Assembly (NCBI GenBank): GCA_947467145.1
Contig: CANIGJ010000016.1
Span: 1 to 64,000 of the forward strand
Direction of reading: 5' to 3'
DNA from: Rhodospirillaceae bacterium
GTDB lineage: Bacteria; Pseudomonadota; Alphaproteobacteria; Rhodospirillales; UBA2165
DNA length: 64,000 nt
The position numbers and the translations under genes are program-made. The number at the start of each line of letters is the position of its first letter. Positions within the stretch are counted from its first letter, which is position 1. Shown here piece after piece: positions 6,744 to 17,664 of the stretch. Under the pieces are notes generated by a model. That model was not told where the DNA came from. It searched no databases and was given only the letters and a program-made list of their open reading frames with translations.

Positions 6744-8051
6744 TTGTCCGAACCAGCAGCACCGGCCAGCGCATCCGGCCACCCGAGTCCTTCCGCCCAG
6801 AATCACGAGAAGCCCAAGGCCTTCGCCGCTCTTCGCCATCCGGGCTCGCGCCCGTTCCTGATCGGTATGTGGCTCGCGATGCTCGGCGATTCGATCGAAC
6901 ACGTGATCAGTTACTGGATCATCTTTCATAAGTTCCATTCGACGGCGCTCGGCGGCTTCGCGGTGATCTCGCACTGGGCGCCGTTCTTGTTCTTCTCGGT
7001 CTATGCGGGCGTGATGGCCGATCGCTACGATACGCGGCGCATCATCCAGCTCGGCATGGCGCTGTTCATGCTGGCCTCGCTCGCCTGGGGCGTGCTGTTC
7101 CTCACCGACACGCTGGAGATGTGGCACGCCTGCGTGATCTTGGTGATCCACGGCATCGCCGGTGTGCTCGCCGGGCCGGCGGTGCAGATGCTGATGCAGG
7201 ACATTACGGGGCCGGCGCAATTGCAAAGCGGCGTGCGCCTGCTGGCGACGTCACGCACGTTGGGCTTCCTTCTGGGGCCCGCCATCGGCGGCACCTTGAT
7301 GATCTGGCTCGATCCCGCCATCGCCATCATCCTCAATGCGTTCATTTACGTGTTCCTCGTGTACTGGCTGTGGAAGGCGCCGTACGGGCCGAAGTTCCGC
7401 AAGGAACCGCGCCCGGCGCGTGCCGTGCGCGGCCTCGCCGATATCATGTCGGCGATCCGTGTCGTCGCGCACAGCCCGGCAATCCTGACCATCATCGTGA
7501 TCTCGGGCTGTGCGTCGTTCTTCGTCGGCAATGCCTACCAGCCACAATTGCCGGAGTTCCTCGTCGACCTCGGTTATGGCGAGGATGAGTTCCGCTATTC
7601 GTTGATCCTGGGCGCAAACGCGACCGGCGCCGTCATCGCGGGCCTGGTGCTCGAAATGCGTGGACTGCTGGCGCCCAATCCGCGCACGGTCATCTATCTC
7701 AATATGGGATGGAGCGCTTCGATCCTCGTATTCGCCTTGTCCAACAATTACGTGCTGTCGGTCGCCGCCTTGTTGTGCGCCGGGTTCTTGTATCTGTCGT
7801 GCAATTCGATGGCGCAGACCTTGGTGCAGCTCAACGCGCCGCCCGAAAGCCGGGGCAAGGTGATCGGGCTCTACACCACGGCGGCGCAAGGCCTGATCAT
7901 GTTCAGCGGTTTGACTGTCGGCGTTGGTGGGGCGTGGATCGGCATTCGCGTGTCGCTCGCCATTAGTGCGGCAATTCTGGTGATCGTCGCGATCGGCGTG
8001 CTGCTGCTGTTGTGCCCGAAGGAGAGCGCGCGAGCACCCGTTAAGGCCTGA
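6744..8051 (+). CDS. MFS transporter (EntS/MFS_3-like exporter)
   Basis: 435 residues with about 12 hydrophobic segments and the MFS loop motif GVMADRYDTRRI between segments 2 and 3. The first segment, FLIGMWLAMLGDSIEHVISYW, and the overall pattern match MFS_3 exporters such as the enterobactin exporter EntS. TTG at 6744 is taken as start because AAAGG lies 11 bases upstream and the first ATG in frame would cut into the first membrane segment. It is the second gene of the padR operon. Substrate unknown; a siderophore, drug or metal complex is possible. Confidence 0.85.
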   Translation: MSEPAAPASASGHPSPSAQNHEKPKAFAALRHPGSRPFLIGMWLAMLGDSIEHVISYWIIFHKFHSTALGGFAVISHWAPFLFFSVYAGVMADRYDTRRIIQLGMALFMLASLAWGVLFLTDTLEMWHACVILVIHGIAGVLAGPAVQMLMQDITGPAQLQSGVRLLATSRTLGFLLGPAIGGTLMIWLDPAIAIILNAFIYVFLVYWLWKAPYGPKFRKEPRPARAVRGLADIMSAIRVVAHSPAILTIIVISGCASFFVGNAYQPQLPEFLVDLGYGEDEFRYSLILGANATGAVIAGLVLEMRGLLAPNPRTVIYLNMGWSASILVFALSNNYVLSVAALLCAGFLYLSCNSMAQTLVQLNAPPESRGKVIGLYTTAAQGLIMFSGLTVGVGGAWIGIRVSLAISAAILVIVAIGVLLLLCPKESARAPVKA

Positions 8052-8114
8052 CCCTTGCTTTCGTCCTCGTCGGGTGCGCCCAATCTGGTGACGTAAATGC
8101 GGCCAAGGGAGCGC

Positions 8115-9161
8115 ATGACACCAGATACAAAATTTGTGACGCGTCGTGCCCTATTGCGCGGGATTGCCGCCGTTGCGAGCCTTCCATTCTGTCCCGTGCG
8201 CGGCTTTGCCCAGAGCAATACGCGCGCCCAATCCATCGCGGGATGGCAGGGGCGTATCGAATCGATCCTTGCGCGCGGCCGTTTGCCGATCATCGATGTC
8301 CAAGCGACCTATGTTCCAGGTCAGACCAATGTCGCCAAAGTCATTTCGATGATGGACGAGACTGACGTGGCACAGATCGTTTTTGCGAGCGCGATGGCAG
8401 CCGACAGCTCGCCGTCGATCGAGGCTCATCGGGCGAACCCGGCGCACGTCATTCCGGCGAGCAATAGCGGTGAGTTTCCGCGGTGGTGGACGCGTCCCGA
8501 GCCGTTTGTCGACGGTGTTGCGCGCGATCTTAAAGGCGGCGGCTATTTCATGATGGGCGAGCATGAATTCCGCCATTATCCGTCGCCGGAGCAGGTGGAG
8601 GCGGGACAGTTCCAACGCGATATCACGGTGGACATCACGGGCGCCGCCGGACATGCGCTGTTCAAACTCTCCGAGGAAACCGGCCTTGCCTTCCAGATCC
8701 ATAACGAGATCGAAGATCGGTTGCTGGCACCGTTGGAATCTATGCTTACGCGCTATCGCGGCGCGAAGGTGATCTGGTGCCATCTCGGGATGATCCGTTA
8801 TCCCAACCGTTCAACGATCTACGGCCCGGCTTATGTCACGGGGCTCATCGAAAAATTCCCCAATCTGCATTTCGATCTTGCGAGCCCGCCGGCGCAGAAC
8901 ATCTACAAGCCGTCCGGTGCGCATGACGGCACGCTTTATGATCCGGCATCCGGCAAGTTGCGGGACGATTGGCGGAATGTACTCGAAAGCCATTCCGGGC
9001 GTTTCCTTGCCGCCAGCGACTATCGTCCGCAGGTGGAGCAAAATTATACACGTGCCATCGGGTTCCAGCGCCGCCTCCTGGAACAACTCAGTCGCACGTC
9101 GGGCGAGGCAATCGCATTCAAGAATGCGTGGCGACTCGTGACCGGGACGAATTGGGGTTAA
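8115..9161 (+). CDS. Tat-exported amidohydrolase-like protein with an altered metal site
   Basis: 348 residues from the ATG at 8115 (AAGGGA 6 bases upstream; the ATG at 8097 is less likely). The N-terminus carries a twin-arginine signal (TRRALLRG) with cleavage near GFAQS. The rest resembles the amidohydrolase_2 TIM barrel: FQIHNEIEDR, IWCHLGMIRYPN and FLAASDYRP align with the later His, His and Asp ligands. The usual first-strand Asp-x-His-x-His reads IIDVQATY, so both histidines are missing. It may be a binding or degenerate member of the family. Monocistronic, between the MFS gene and convergent dapB. Confidence 0.7.
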   Translation: MTPDTKFVTRRALLRGIAAVASLPFCPVRGFAQSNTRAQSIAGWQGRIESILARGRLPIIDVQATYVPGQTNVAKVISMMDETDVAQIVFASAMAADSSPSIEAHRANPAHVIPASNSGEFPRWWTRPEPFVDGVARDLKGGGYFMMGEHEFRHYPSPEQVEAGQFQRDITVDITGAAGHALFKLSEETGLAFQIHNEIEDRLLAPLESMLTRYRGAKVIWCHLGMIRYPNRSTIYGPAYVTGLIEKFPNLHFDLASPPAQNIYKPSGAHDGTLYDPASGKLRDDWRNVLESHSGRFLAASDYRPQVEQNYTRAIGFQRRLLEQLSRTSGEAIAFKNAWRLVTGTNWG

Positions 9162-9185
9162 GGCGTGCGCCGCTCGCCGGCGCGT

Positions 9186-9992
9186 TTAGTCGGTGAAGCC
9201 GAGCACATCGGCCATCGCATAGCGGCCGGGCTTTTGCGTCGCGACCCAGAGCGCTGCACGCACCGCGCCGCGTGCGAACACTTCGCGCGACGATGCCTTG
9301 TGCGTCAGCTCGATGCGCTCGTGATCGGATGCGAACATCACCGTATGATCGCCGACGACTTCGCCGCCGCGTAACGCGGCAAAACCGATATCGCCCTTTT
9401 TGCGTTCGCCGGTCAGGCCGTCGCGGCCGCGTGCCGATACATCCTTCAGGTTCACGCCGCGCCCGAGCGCCGCCATCTCGCCAAGCGTCAGCGCGGTGCC
9501 GGATGGTGCATCGACCTTATGGCGGTGATGCATTTCCAAAATCTCGATATCGAAATCGTCGCCCAGCACGCCGGCCAGGCGCTTGGTCAGCGCGAACAGC
9601 ACATTGACGCCGACGGCGTAGTTCGATGCCCACACGATGGGAATGTCTTTGGCGGCTTTTTCGATTTCGGCCGTGCCCTGCGCATCGATGCCGGTGGTGC
9701 CGATGACCAGCGGCTTCTTGAGGCGAGCGGCCACGATCGCGTGTGACGGTGAGGCGTGTGCGTGCGTGAAGTCAATGACGACGTCCGACGCAGCAAAAAC
9801 CTTGCTTGCGTCGGTACCGAGTAGAAGTCTGCAAGCCGCTAGTCCGGCGATCGTGGCGATATCTTGGCCTTGGAATTGATTGTCGACGTGGTCGGCACCG
9901 CCCGCGAGCACGGCGCCGTCCGTGTTCGTGATTTCACGCACCAGCATTTGTCCCATGCGCCCGGCTGCACCGAGAATTCCGATCTTCGTCAT
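9186..9992 (-). CDS. dapB: 4-hydroxy-tetrahydrodipicolinate reductase
   Basis: 268 residues from MTKIGILG at 9992 (an upstream start at 10004 adds four residues). N-terminal NAD(P)H site GILGAAGRMGQM; family motif LEMHHRHKVDAPSGTA with the catalytic His pair and Lys. Catalyses the second step of the diaminopimelate/lysine branch from aspartate semialdehyde. It is separated from dnaJ by a short palindromic repeat; asd, which feeds the same pathway, lies 15 kb away. Confidence 0.97.
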   Translation of the reverse strand: MTKIGILGAAGRMGQMLVREITNTDGAVLAGGADHVDNQFQGQDIATIAGLAACRLLLGTDASKVFAASDVVIDFTHAHASPSHAIVAARLKKPLVIGTTGIDAQGTAEIEKAAKDIPIVWASNYAVGVNVLFALTKRLAGVLGDDFDIEILEMHHRHKVDAPSGTALTLGEMAALGRGVNLKDVSARGRDGLTGERKKGDIGFAALRGGEVVGDHTVMFASDHERIELTHKASSREVFARGAVRAALWVATQKPGRYAMADVLGFTD

Positions 9993-10007
9993 TGCCGCCC
10001 CCAAAAT

Positions 10008-10035
10008 GGATGCCCCGCATGAAGCGGGGCATGAC
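10008..10035. repeat. Short palindromic repeat (ATGCCCCGC...GCGGGGCAT)
   Basis: GGATGCCCCGC-ATGAA-GCGGGGCATGAC, a 9-bp perfect stem between dnaJ and dapB. It matches the single-hairpin units at the ends of the larger repeats at 52908-53016 and 60881-60991. Confidence 0.75.
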
Positions 10036-10063
10036 GATTATTACTATCCTACCGGCGGGGCGG

Positions 10064-11200
10064 CTAGTCCTTCAAATCTTCCCACAGGTCTTTGACCTTG
10101 GCGAAGAAGCCTTCCGATTCCGGGTTGTTCTTGGCATTGCCGGATTCGCCGTCGAATTCGGCGAGCAATTCCTTCTGGCGCTTGGTGAGGTTCACCGGCG
10201 TCTCGATGGCGGCCTGCACGAACATATCGCCGCGTTCCTTGGAACGCAGGATCGACATGCCCTTGCCCTTGAGGCGGAACTGATGGCCGGACTGCGTGCC
10301 TGCCGGGATGGTGATGCGCGCGCGCGATCCATCGACGCTCGGCACTTCGACCTGGCCGCCGAGCGCCGCGGTGGTGAAGGGCAGCGGCACCTTGCAATAG
10401 ATGTTGGCGCCGTCGCGATGGAACACATTGTGTTGCGCGATGGCGATGAAGATGTAGAGATCGCCGGCCGGTGCGCCGTTGAGCCCGGCTTCGCCTTCGC
10501 CGGCGAGGCGGATGCGCGTTCCTTCCTCGACACCCGGCGGCACGGTGACCGATAGCGTCTTTTCCTGGCGCGTGCGGCCCGACCCCGAACATTTCGGGCA
10601 GGCGTCCTTGATCACGCGGCCTTGGCCGCCGCACGACGGACAGGTGCGTTCGATGGTGAAGAAGCCTTGCTGCGCGCGCACCTTGCCGTGGCCGTGACAG
10701 GTGGTGCAGGTTTCCGGTGCCGCACCGTTCTTGGAGCCGATGCCGCTGCACGCCGCGCAGGCGATCGAATTGGGCACGCGGATGTTTTGTTTGATGCCCT
10801 TGAAGGCGTCGGCGAGGCTGATCTGCATGTTGTAGCGCAAGTCCGCGCCGCGCGCCGCGCGTTGGCCGCCGCGCCCACCGCGCGCCCCCATGAAATCGCC
10901 GAACATCTCTTCGAAAATGTCGGAGAAGCCCGAGCCGAAACCTTCACCGCCTTGGCCCCCGCCGCCCTGCTCGAACGCGGCATGGCCGAAGCGATCATAC
11001 GCGCTGCGTTTCTGTTCGTCCGACAGAACGTCGTTGGCTTCGTTGATTTCCTTGAACTTGCGTTCGGCCTCGGCATCGCCCGGATTGCGATCCGGATGAT
11101 ATTGCTTGGCGAGCGTGCGATAGGCCTTCTTGATTTCGTCCGGCTTCGCGGTGCGCTCGATGCCGAGCGCCTTGTAATAATCTTGTTTCGTCGTCGCCAT
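10064..11200 (-). CDS. dnaJ: Chaperone DnaJ (Hsp40)
   Basis: 378 residues. J-domain with His35-Pro36-Asp37, Gly/Phe-rich linker ([20 protein letters not shown]), four CxxCxGxG zinc repeats ([32 protein letters not shown]) and the C-terminal substrate-binding domains. It stimulates DnaK ATPase and delivers unfolded clients. Located downstream of dnaK on the same strand with a 99-base gap that holds a terminator-like hairpin, so its expression is probably lower than that of dnaK. Confidence 0.98.
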   Translation of the reverse strand: MATTKQDYYKALGIERTAKPDEIKKAYRTLAKQYHPDRNPGDAEAERKFKEINEANDVLSDEQKRSAYDRFGHAAFEQGGGGQGGEGFGSGFSDIFEEMFGDFMGARGGRGGQRAARGADLRYNMQISLADAFKGIKQNIRVPNSIACAACSGIGSKNGAAPETCTTCHGHGKVRAQQGFFTIERTCPSCGGQGRVIKDACPKCSGSGRTRQEKTLSVTVPPGVEEGTRIRLAGEGEAGLNGAPAGDLYIFIAIAQHNVFHRDGANIYCKVPLPFTTAALGGQVEVPSVDGSRARITIPAGTQSGHQFRLKGKGMSILRSKERGDMFVQAAIETPVNLTKRQKELLAEFDGESGNAKNNPESEGFFAKVKDLWEDLKD

Positions 11201-11222
11201 CGAACGGACCCACCAACCTGCG

Positions 11223-11264
11223 AAAACCCGAGTGGCCCACCTTACATCTGTGCGGCCACCCGGG
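11223..11264 (-). terminator. Terminator-like hairpin between dnaK and dnaJ
   Basis: On the minus strand CCCGGGTGGCC pairs with GGCCACTCGGG (one mismatch) and is followed by TTTT. It likely attenuates read-through from dnaK into dnaJ. Confidence 0.65.
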
Positions 11265-11299
11265 CTTTATCCCCTAACTCAGCTTAACATAAAGCGAAC

Positions 11300-13225
<1,926 letters not shown>

Positions 13226-13334
13226 GACTGTCTCTGTCCTTTCGCGTCAGCAACAGAATTTCGCGGTCCTCATGTCTGGGGAGGCCCCGCGACAGTTCGG
13301 CGTTTTATTGGGTAAGCCGTGGAAACCTGCGGAG

Positions 13335-13363
13335 TATATAGGGTGGCACTGTGGGGGGCGCAA
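13335..13363 (-). promoter_or_regulatory. Probable dnaK promoter
   Basis: Reading the minus strand, TTGCGC (13358-13363) and TATATA (13335-13340) are spaced 17 bases apart, giving a housekeeping-type promoter and an untranslated leader of about 100 bases. CCCTATAT over the same -10 also resembles a heat-shock (RpoH) -10 element; the heat-shock -35 is not clear. No CIRCE operator is visible. Confidence 0.5.
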
Positions 13364-13631
13364 CAGCCCCAAGCCCTGGAAAGTGCAGCGAAAATGGCAT
13401 TTTTAAGGTTGTTTGGGCGAATTTTTCGCGATTTTGCGGGTTTTTGCCCAGCGAGCGCCTAGACCCCGCGAAATCCTCTGGCCCACGATACAAATCGCGC
13501 CCAGTTCATGATTTGGGCAGCCCTTTAAAAACCATGTCCGTGCGGGATGATTTGTCACAGTCAGGCATTCATATCCTTAGATATGCTCGGCCAAGGTGGT
13601 TCGAGTGGCCTGTGCGGCCTAGGAGTTGGTC
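13364..13631. other. Intergenic region upstream of the dnaK promoter and the secreted protein gene
   Basis: Together with the dnaK leader and promoter, the divergent gap is about 400 bases. I see no gene in it. T-rich stretches at 13399-13450 and the small dyad ATATCCTTAGATAT (13569-13582) are the only visible structure; a promoter for the downstream gene must lie here but is not obvious. Confidence 0.5.
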
Positions 13632-14045
13632 ATGTTTCGCCAAATGGTTCGTCAGTCGGCTGTGTCGGTTCGTTCTTGGATCTTCCTGGGGCTGCTCGCC
13701 TGCGTCGCGGTGATGACGAGCTTCCCGGCTCATGCCGGCGGCAGCGTCGGCTTCAGCTATTGGTCGGGCCCGGGCTATTACCCGCACCATCGCCCCTATT
13801 ACGGCCCGCGTTACCGCTCCAGCGTCGTGATCTATCCGGCGCCGGTCTATTATGGCCCGCCGCCGCCGCGCTATTACCCGTACCCGGCGCCGTATCCGGT
13901 CTATGCGCCCCCGCCGGTGCCGGTGGTCCAGGCGACGCAGCAATGCATGCAATATAACGGCGACGCCGTCATCGATAATTCGGGCCAGCCGTTCTATGGC
14001 CGCGCCTGCCTCTTCACCGACGGCCGCTGGCACATCGTCCCGTAA
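13632..14045 (+). CDS. Secreted Tyr/Pro-rich protein of unknown function
   Basis: 137 residues from the ATG at 13632, with AGGAG directly upstream. A signal peptide (SWIFLGLLACVAVMTSFPAHA) precedes a low-complexity Tyr/Pro/Gly segment (PGYYPHHRPYYGPRY, then repeated YYGPPPPRYYPYP) and a small C-terminal region with two Cys (QQCMQYNGDAV, GRACLFTDGRWHIVP). Periplasmic or surface proteins of this composition are common in alphaproteobacteria. The C-terminal part resembles small SH3-like or DUF modules, but no family can be asserted. Confidence 0.7.
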   Translation: MFRQMVRQSAVSVRSWIFLGLLACVAVMTSFPAHAGGSVGFSYWSGPGYYPHHRPYYGPRYRSSVVIYPAPVYYGPPPPRYYPYPAPYPVYAPPPVPVVQATQQCMQYNGDAVIDNSGQPFYGRACLFTDGRWHIVP

Positions 14046-14095
14046 TTCTGGCCGTAGTCTCAGTTTTCTGTCCCATTAGGGACAGCGCGTCCAAA

Positions 14096-14137
14096 TCGCC
14101 CGACCGCGCATAAAGCACGGCCGGGCGACGTGTTTTT
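14096..14137 (+). terminator. Rho-independent terminator after the secreted protein gene
   Basis: TCGCCCGACCG pairs with CGGCCGGGCGA across an 11-base loop, and TTTTT follows at 14133-14137. Confidence 0.75.
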
Positions 14138-14153
14138 GCGCTAATCTTTTCTC

Positions 14154-14507
14154 ATGGCGTATGACGAAAAACTGGCCGACCGCATCCGCGCAACGCTCGC
14201 CGACAAGCGCGGCGTGACGGAGTGCAAAATGATGGGCGGCATCTGCTTCATGCTCGGCGGCAATATGTGCTGCGGCGTGACGGGTGACGCCCTCATGGTG
14301 CGGGTCGGCCCGGACGGTTATGCCGCCGCGCTCGCCAAACCGCATGTCCGCCCGCTCGAATTCGGTGGTCGCCGCCCCGGCGGCTTCGTGCTCGTCGATC
14401 CGGCGGGCTTTGCCCGATCCTTTGCCAAGTGGGTGCAGACCGGGATCGATGTTGCGGCGGCGTTACCGAAGAAGCCTGCAAAAAAGAAGAGCGCAAGGAT
14501 CGGATAG
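14154..14507 (+). CDS. TfoX N-terminal domain protein
   Basis: 117 residues. The TfoX/Sxy N-terminal fold is visible: ADRIRATLADKRGVTECKMMGGICFMLGGNMCCGV, VRVGPDGYAAAL and GFVLVDPAGF. It lacks the C-terminal domain of competence regulator TfoX and ends in a Lys/Ala-rich tail (PKKPAKKKSARIG). Free-standing copies are common in alphaproteobacteria with no assigned role. Read in the same direction as the DMT transporter that follows 33 bases later. Confidence 0.8.
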   Translation: MAYDEKLADRIRATLADKRGVTECKMMGGICFMLGGNMCCGVTGDALMVRVGPDGYAAALAKPHVRPLEFGGRRPGGFVLVDPAGFARSFAKWVQTGIDVAAALPKKPAKKKSARIG

Positions 14508-14540
14508 ATCGGGCGCGCGACGTTGGCCATGGTCTCACCC

Positions 14541-15464
14541 ATGAAAAATCTGGGCGCCATCCTGGTTCTGCTGTTCGTCGTCGCCGGTGCGGCGCGCGAT
14601 GTGTTCTTCGGCGAAGTGTTCCAGCGCCACCGTTTCTTCGATGTCGTGCTGATCGGCTTCGGCCTGGCGACATTGCTGTTCCTGATCGTGGTGACGTTCA
14701 AGGCGCCGCAGCAATTCAAGGTGCTGGCGCAGAATTGGCGCATGGCATTGCTCGCCAATCTCGGCACCGCCTGCGCCTGGCTGTCCTATTTCTTCGCGCT
14801 CAAAATGCTGGAACCGGCGGCGGTGCAGACCATCCATGCCGGCACCGGGGCGGTCACCTTGGTGGGTTTGAGCGCACTCGGCTTGCACATCTCGCGTCCC
14901 GTCGCGGTCAAGGTTACGGAAAAGTTTTTGCACCTCGGCGTGTTCCTGGTGCTGCTGGCGCTGGCTTATGTCGTGCTCGCCGGCCTATCGGGTGTGCGCG
15001 AACGCGCATTGTCCGACACAATGCTTGGCCTCGCCCTGGCCTTCGGCAGCGGCGTGTTCATCTCGCTGACCTCCGATGTCACCAAACGCATGCACGAACA
15101 TGGCGTGTCGGCCGAAGCCGTGCTGGCGGTGCGCTTCATTTTGATTGTGAGTGTCGCGGGAACGATGAGCTGGCTGAAAGTCGGCAGCGGTGCGCCCATC
15201 GCTGATCTTGCCGCCTTCGCCAAGATCGCCGGCGCCGCATTGGCGTTGATCGTCTTGCCGCTTTACGTGCTGCAGTTGGGCCTGGTGCGCACCTCGGCGG
15301 TGACGACCTGGGTCATCATGGCGCTCGGGCCGTGCCTGGTCTTTGGCTTACAGGCGCTGGACGGGCGGATTATCACCTCGCCCTACACGCTCGCCTGCAT
15401 CGTCGCCTATTCGGCGCTGGTGATTGTGGCGAACGTCGTTCGCGCAAAAACCTTGGCGCGTTAA
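14541..15464 (+). CDS. EamA/DMT-type membrane transporter
   Basis: 307 residues from the ATG at 14541 (MKNLGAILVLLFVVAG); an ATG at 14529 adds four residues and neither start has a clear ribosome-binding site. About 9-10 hydrophobic segments in two halves, with ALKMLEPAAVQTIHAGTGAV in the first half and LGLVRTSAVTTWVIMALGP in the second, as in drug/metabolite transporters. Substrate unknown. It converges on grpE with a 4-base stop overlap. Confidence 0.75.
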   Translation: MKNLGAILVLLFVVAGAARDVFFGEVFQRHRFFDVVLIGFGLATLLFLIVVTFKAPQQFKVLAQNWRMALLANLGTACAWLSYFFALKMLEPAAVQTIHAGTGAVTLVGLSALGLHISRPVAVKVTEKFLHLGVFLVLLALAYVVLAGLSGVRERALSDTMLGLALAFGSGVFISLTSDVTKRMHEHGVSAEAVLAVRFILIVSVAGTMSWLKVGSGAPIADLAAFAKIAGAALALIVLPLYVLQLGLVRTSAVTTWVIMALGPCLVFGLQALDGRIITSPYTLACIVAYSALVIVANVVRAKTLAR

Positions 15465-16147
15465 AGCTCGATATCGATCTTCTTCGCCGCCGGATTTTCG
15501 TTGGCGGCGCCGAGCGACGTCGAGGCTTCCTTCGGCCCGCCCTTGGCGACGCCGACCATGGCCGGACGCAGCAGGCGTTCGTGCAGCACATAACCCTGCT
15601 GGATCACTTGCACGACCGTGCCGGCGGTGACGCTCGGATCTTCGACCTCGAACATCGCCTGATGCAGGTTGGGGTCGAGCTTCTTGCCGACGGCCTCGAT
15701 CATCTTGATGCCGTTGCGTTCGAACGCGGTCTTCAATTCGTTCTGCGTCATCTCCAGGCCGATGCACAGATTCTTCAGGCTCTCGTTGGCGGCGCGCGCT
15801 TCTTCGGGGGCACTTTGCAGCGCGCGGTCGAGATTGTCGGCGACCGGCAACACGGCTTTGGCGAAGGCTGAAACGGCGAACTTGGTCGCGTCCTGCTTTT
15901 CGCGCTCGAGGCGGCGGCGGACATTTTCGACCTCGGCCAGGGCGCGCAGCACCTGATCTTTTTGCTGGGCCAATTCGGCGCGCAGCGCTTCCTCGACGGC
16001 CGAAGCAATGGAGCCGTCTTCCGCCGCTAAGGTTTCGCCGAGTGCGGTATCGAGCGAAGACATCATGTCCTCGACCCCGGTATCGTTCGGGTTGCGGTCG
16101 GTCGAGGGATTGAGGTCGAGGGTCGGTTCCTGCCGTTCGTCTGCCAT
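15461..16147 (-). CDS. grpE: Nucleotide exchange factor GrpE
   Basis: 228 residues. Long N-terminal helix (ALAEVENVRRRLEREKQDAT), FAKAVLPVADNLDRAL and the C-terminal beta domain with NLHQAMFEV, TVVQVIQQGYVLHERLLRPAMVGVAK. Releases ADP from DnaK. Downstream of hrcA on the same strand with about 100 bases between them, the common hrcA-grpE arrangement. Confidence 0.97.
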   Translation of the reverse strand: MADERQEPTLDLNPSTDRNPNDTGVEDMMSSLDTALGETLAAEDGSIASAVEEALRAELAQQKDQVLRALAEVENVRRRLEREKQDATKFAVSAFAKAVLPVADNLDRALQSAPEEARAANESLKNLCIGLEMTQNELKTAFERNGIKMIEAVGKKLDPNLHQAMFEVEDPSVTAGTVVQVIQQGYVLHERLLRPAMVGVAKGGPKEASTSLGAANENPAAKKIDIEL

Positions 16148-16245
16148 GAGATCCGTTCTAGCCGTAATGCGAAGATGGGGGTGAGATAGGGCGTCGCGCG
16201 CGGCAACTCAAGTCTTGTGAACCTGAACTGTTGACCCAGACCTTA

Positions 16246-17310
16246 CTAACTCAGGACTTGGCCAATAAGTTTCGAGGTATAATCCACCATCGGGATGATC
16301 CGCGCATAATTCATCCGCGTCGGGCCGATCACGCCGATGGCGCCGACCACCTTATTGCTGGTCTGATAGGGCGCCACGATGAAGGAACAACCCGACAGGT
16401 TGAACAGTTCGTTATCCGCCCCGATATAGATGCGCACGCCTTCGGCGCCGTCGGCCATGTCCAAGACCTTGACCATCAATTCGCCGGTTTCCATGGCGGA
16501 AAAGAGGGCCCGCACGCGTTCCAGATCGGCCAATGCGCCGACATCCAACAGGTTGGCTTGGCCGCGCACGATCAGTGTGCCCTTGGACCCGCCGCCCCAG
16601 GTCGCCAGGCCTTCGTGCACCAGACGCGTCGACAATTGATCGATCTGTGCGCGGTTCTCAGCCAGTTCGCGGTTCAATTCCGTGCGCGCCTGGCCGATGG
16701 TCCGCCCGGCCAATTTGGCGGTCAGGAAGTTCGACGCCTCGATAAAGGCCGAGCCCGGCAGATCGGGCGGCACCTCGATCAGGCGGTTTTCGACGATGCC
16801 GTCGGCGGTGACCATGACGACGAGCGCCCGGCCCGGGCCGAGATTGACGAATTCGATATGTTTGAGCGCGGAATCGGTCTTGGGCGCCAGCACGATGCCG
16901 GCGCAGCGCGACAGGCCTGACAGGGTGGAGGTCGCCTGCTCGAGCAGGGATTCCACACTTTTGCCGGTGCCGGCGATGCGGCTCTGGATTTCCTTGCGCT
17001 CGCTTTCGCCGAGCTGACCGAGTTCGAGCATGCCATCGACGAACATGCGCAGGCCCATATCGGTGGGCAGGCGCCCGGCCGAGGTATGCGGCGCATAGAG
17101 CAGCCCCCATTCCTCCAGATCGGCCATGACATTGCGGATGGTGGCGGGCGACAGGTTGGACGTCAGACGCCGCGACAGCGAGCGCGAGCCGATCGGCTCG
17201 CCGGTCTCGACATAGGCATCGACGATTTTCGCGAAAATGTCGCGCGAGCGGTCGTTCAGCTCGGCGAAAACCGAGCGTTGGGTGTCCAGCGGCTTCAAGG
17301 TATCGGCCAT
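16246..17310 (-). CDS. hrcA: Heat-inducible transcription repressor HrcA
   Basis: 354 residues from MADTLKPLDTQR at 17310. N-terminal winged helix RDIFAKIVDAYVETGEPIGSRSL and SPATIRNVMADLEEWGLLYAPHTSAGRLPT is diagnostic. Represses chaperone genes through CIRCE operators (TTAGCACTC-N9-GAGTGCTAA), usually before groESL; no CIRCE is visible upstream of hrcA, grpE or dnaK here, so its targets probably lie outside the window. The longer frame to 17478 runs into the inverted-repeat element and is not used. Confidence 0.96.
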   Translation of the reverse strand: MADTLKPLDTQRSVFAELNDRSRDIFAKIVDAYVETGEPIGSRSLSRRLTSNLSPATIRNVMADLEEWGLLYAPHTSAGRLPTDMGLRMFVDGMLELGQLGESERKEIQSRIAGTGKSVESLLEQATSTLSGLSRCAGIVLAPKTDSALKHIEFVNLGPGRALVVMVTADGIVENRLIEVPPDLPGSAFIEASNFLTAKLAGRTIGQARTELNRELAENRAQIDQLSTRLVHEGLATWGGGSKGTLIVRGQANLLDVGALADLERVRALFSAMETGELMVKVLDMADGAEGVRIYIGADNELFNLSGCSFIVAPYQTSNKVVGAIGVIGPTRMNYARIIPMVDYTSKLIGQVLS

Positions 17311-17345
17311 GCCTCTATATCTAGACGTGGGTGGTGCCGTCGTCC

Positions 17346-17617
17346 AGAGCATGACTTTCCCGGAGAAAGGCGCTTGCGTTGCGTTTTCGGCGAGACGAGC
17401 CGCTAGGCGCGCCGCGCACGGGCGATGGGCGTCCATCGGCCAAGCGGTGCAACGATGCGGTCGTCCGCCGAAGCGCAACCCGGAGGGCCGGTGTCTTTTG
17501 CTGCGAGGGATGCGTCCCGGCGCTTGCCCGTAGCGCCGCTACGCGCTTCGCCCCGCTCCTGTCCTCGCGGCAAAATCTCACCGGCGCAGGCGCTTTTCTC
17601 CGGGCGAGTCATGCTCT
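17346..17617. mobile_element. Possible MITE (272 bp) between hrcA and rph
   Basis: About 33-base terminal inverted repeats (left starts AGAGCATGACTTTCCCGGAG at 17346; right ends GGGCGAGTCATGCTCT at 17617) match at roughly 29 of 33 positions. The interior is GC-rich, non-coding, and holds hairpins such as GCGATGG-GCGT-CCATCG and GTAGC-GCC-GCTAC. Ends beginning GAGCATGA...CCGGA resemble a repeat widespread in Bradyrhizobium-type genomes. No target duplication could be identified. Confidence 0.5.
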
Positions 17618-17664
17618 ACGGTGCGCGCCATCCCGCATATACTTACAAGAATAAAGGTGGCGCT

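Noticed and set aside
17379-17654. Plus-strand 91-aa frame in the hrcA-rph gap
   Set aside because: Lies within the inverted-repeat element, so it is unlikely to be a gene.
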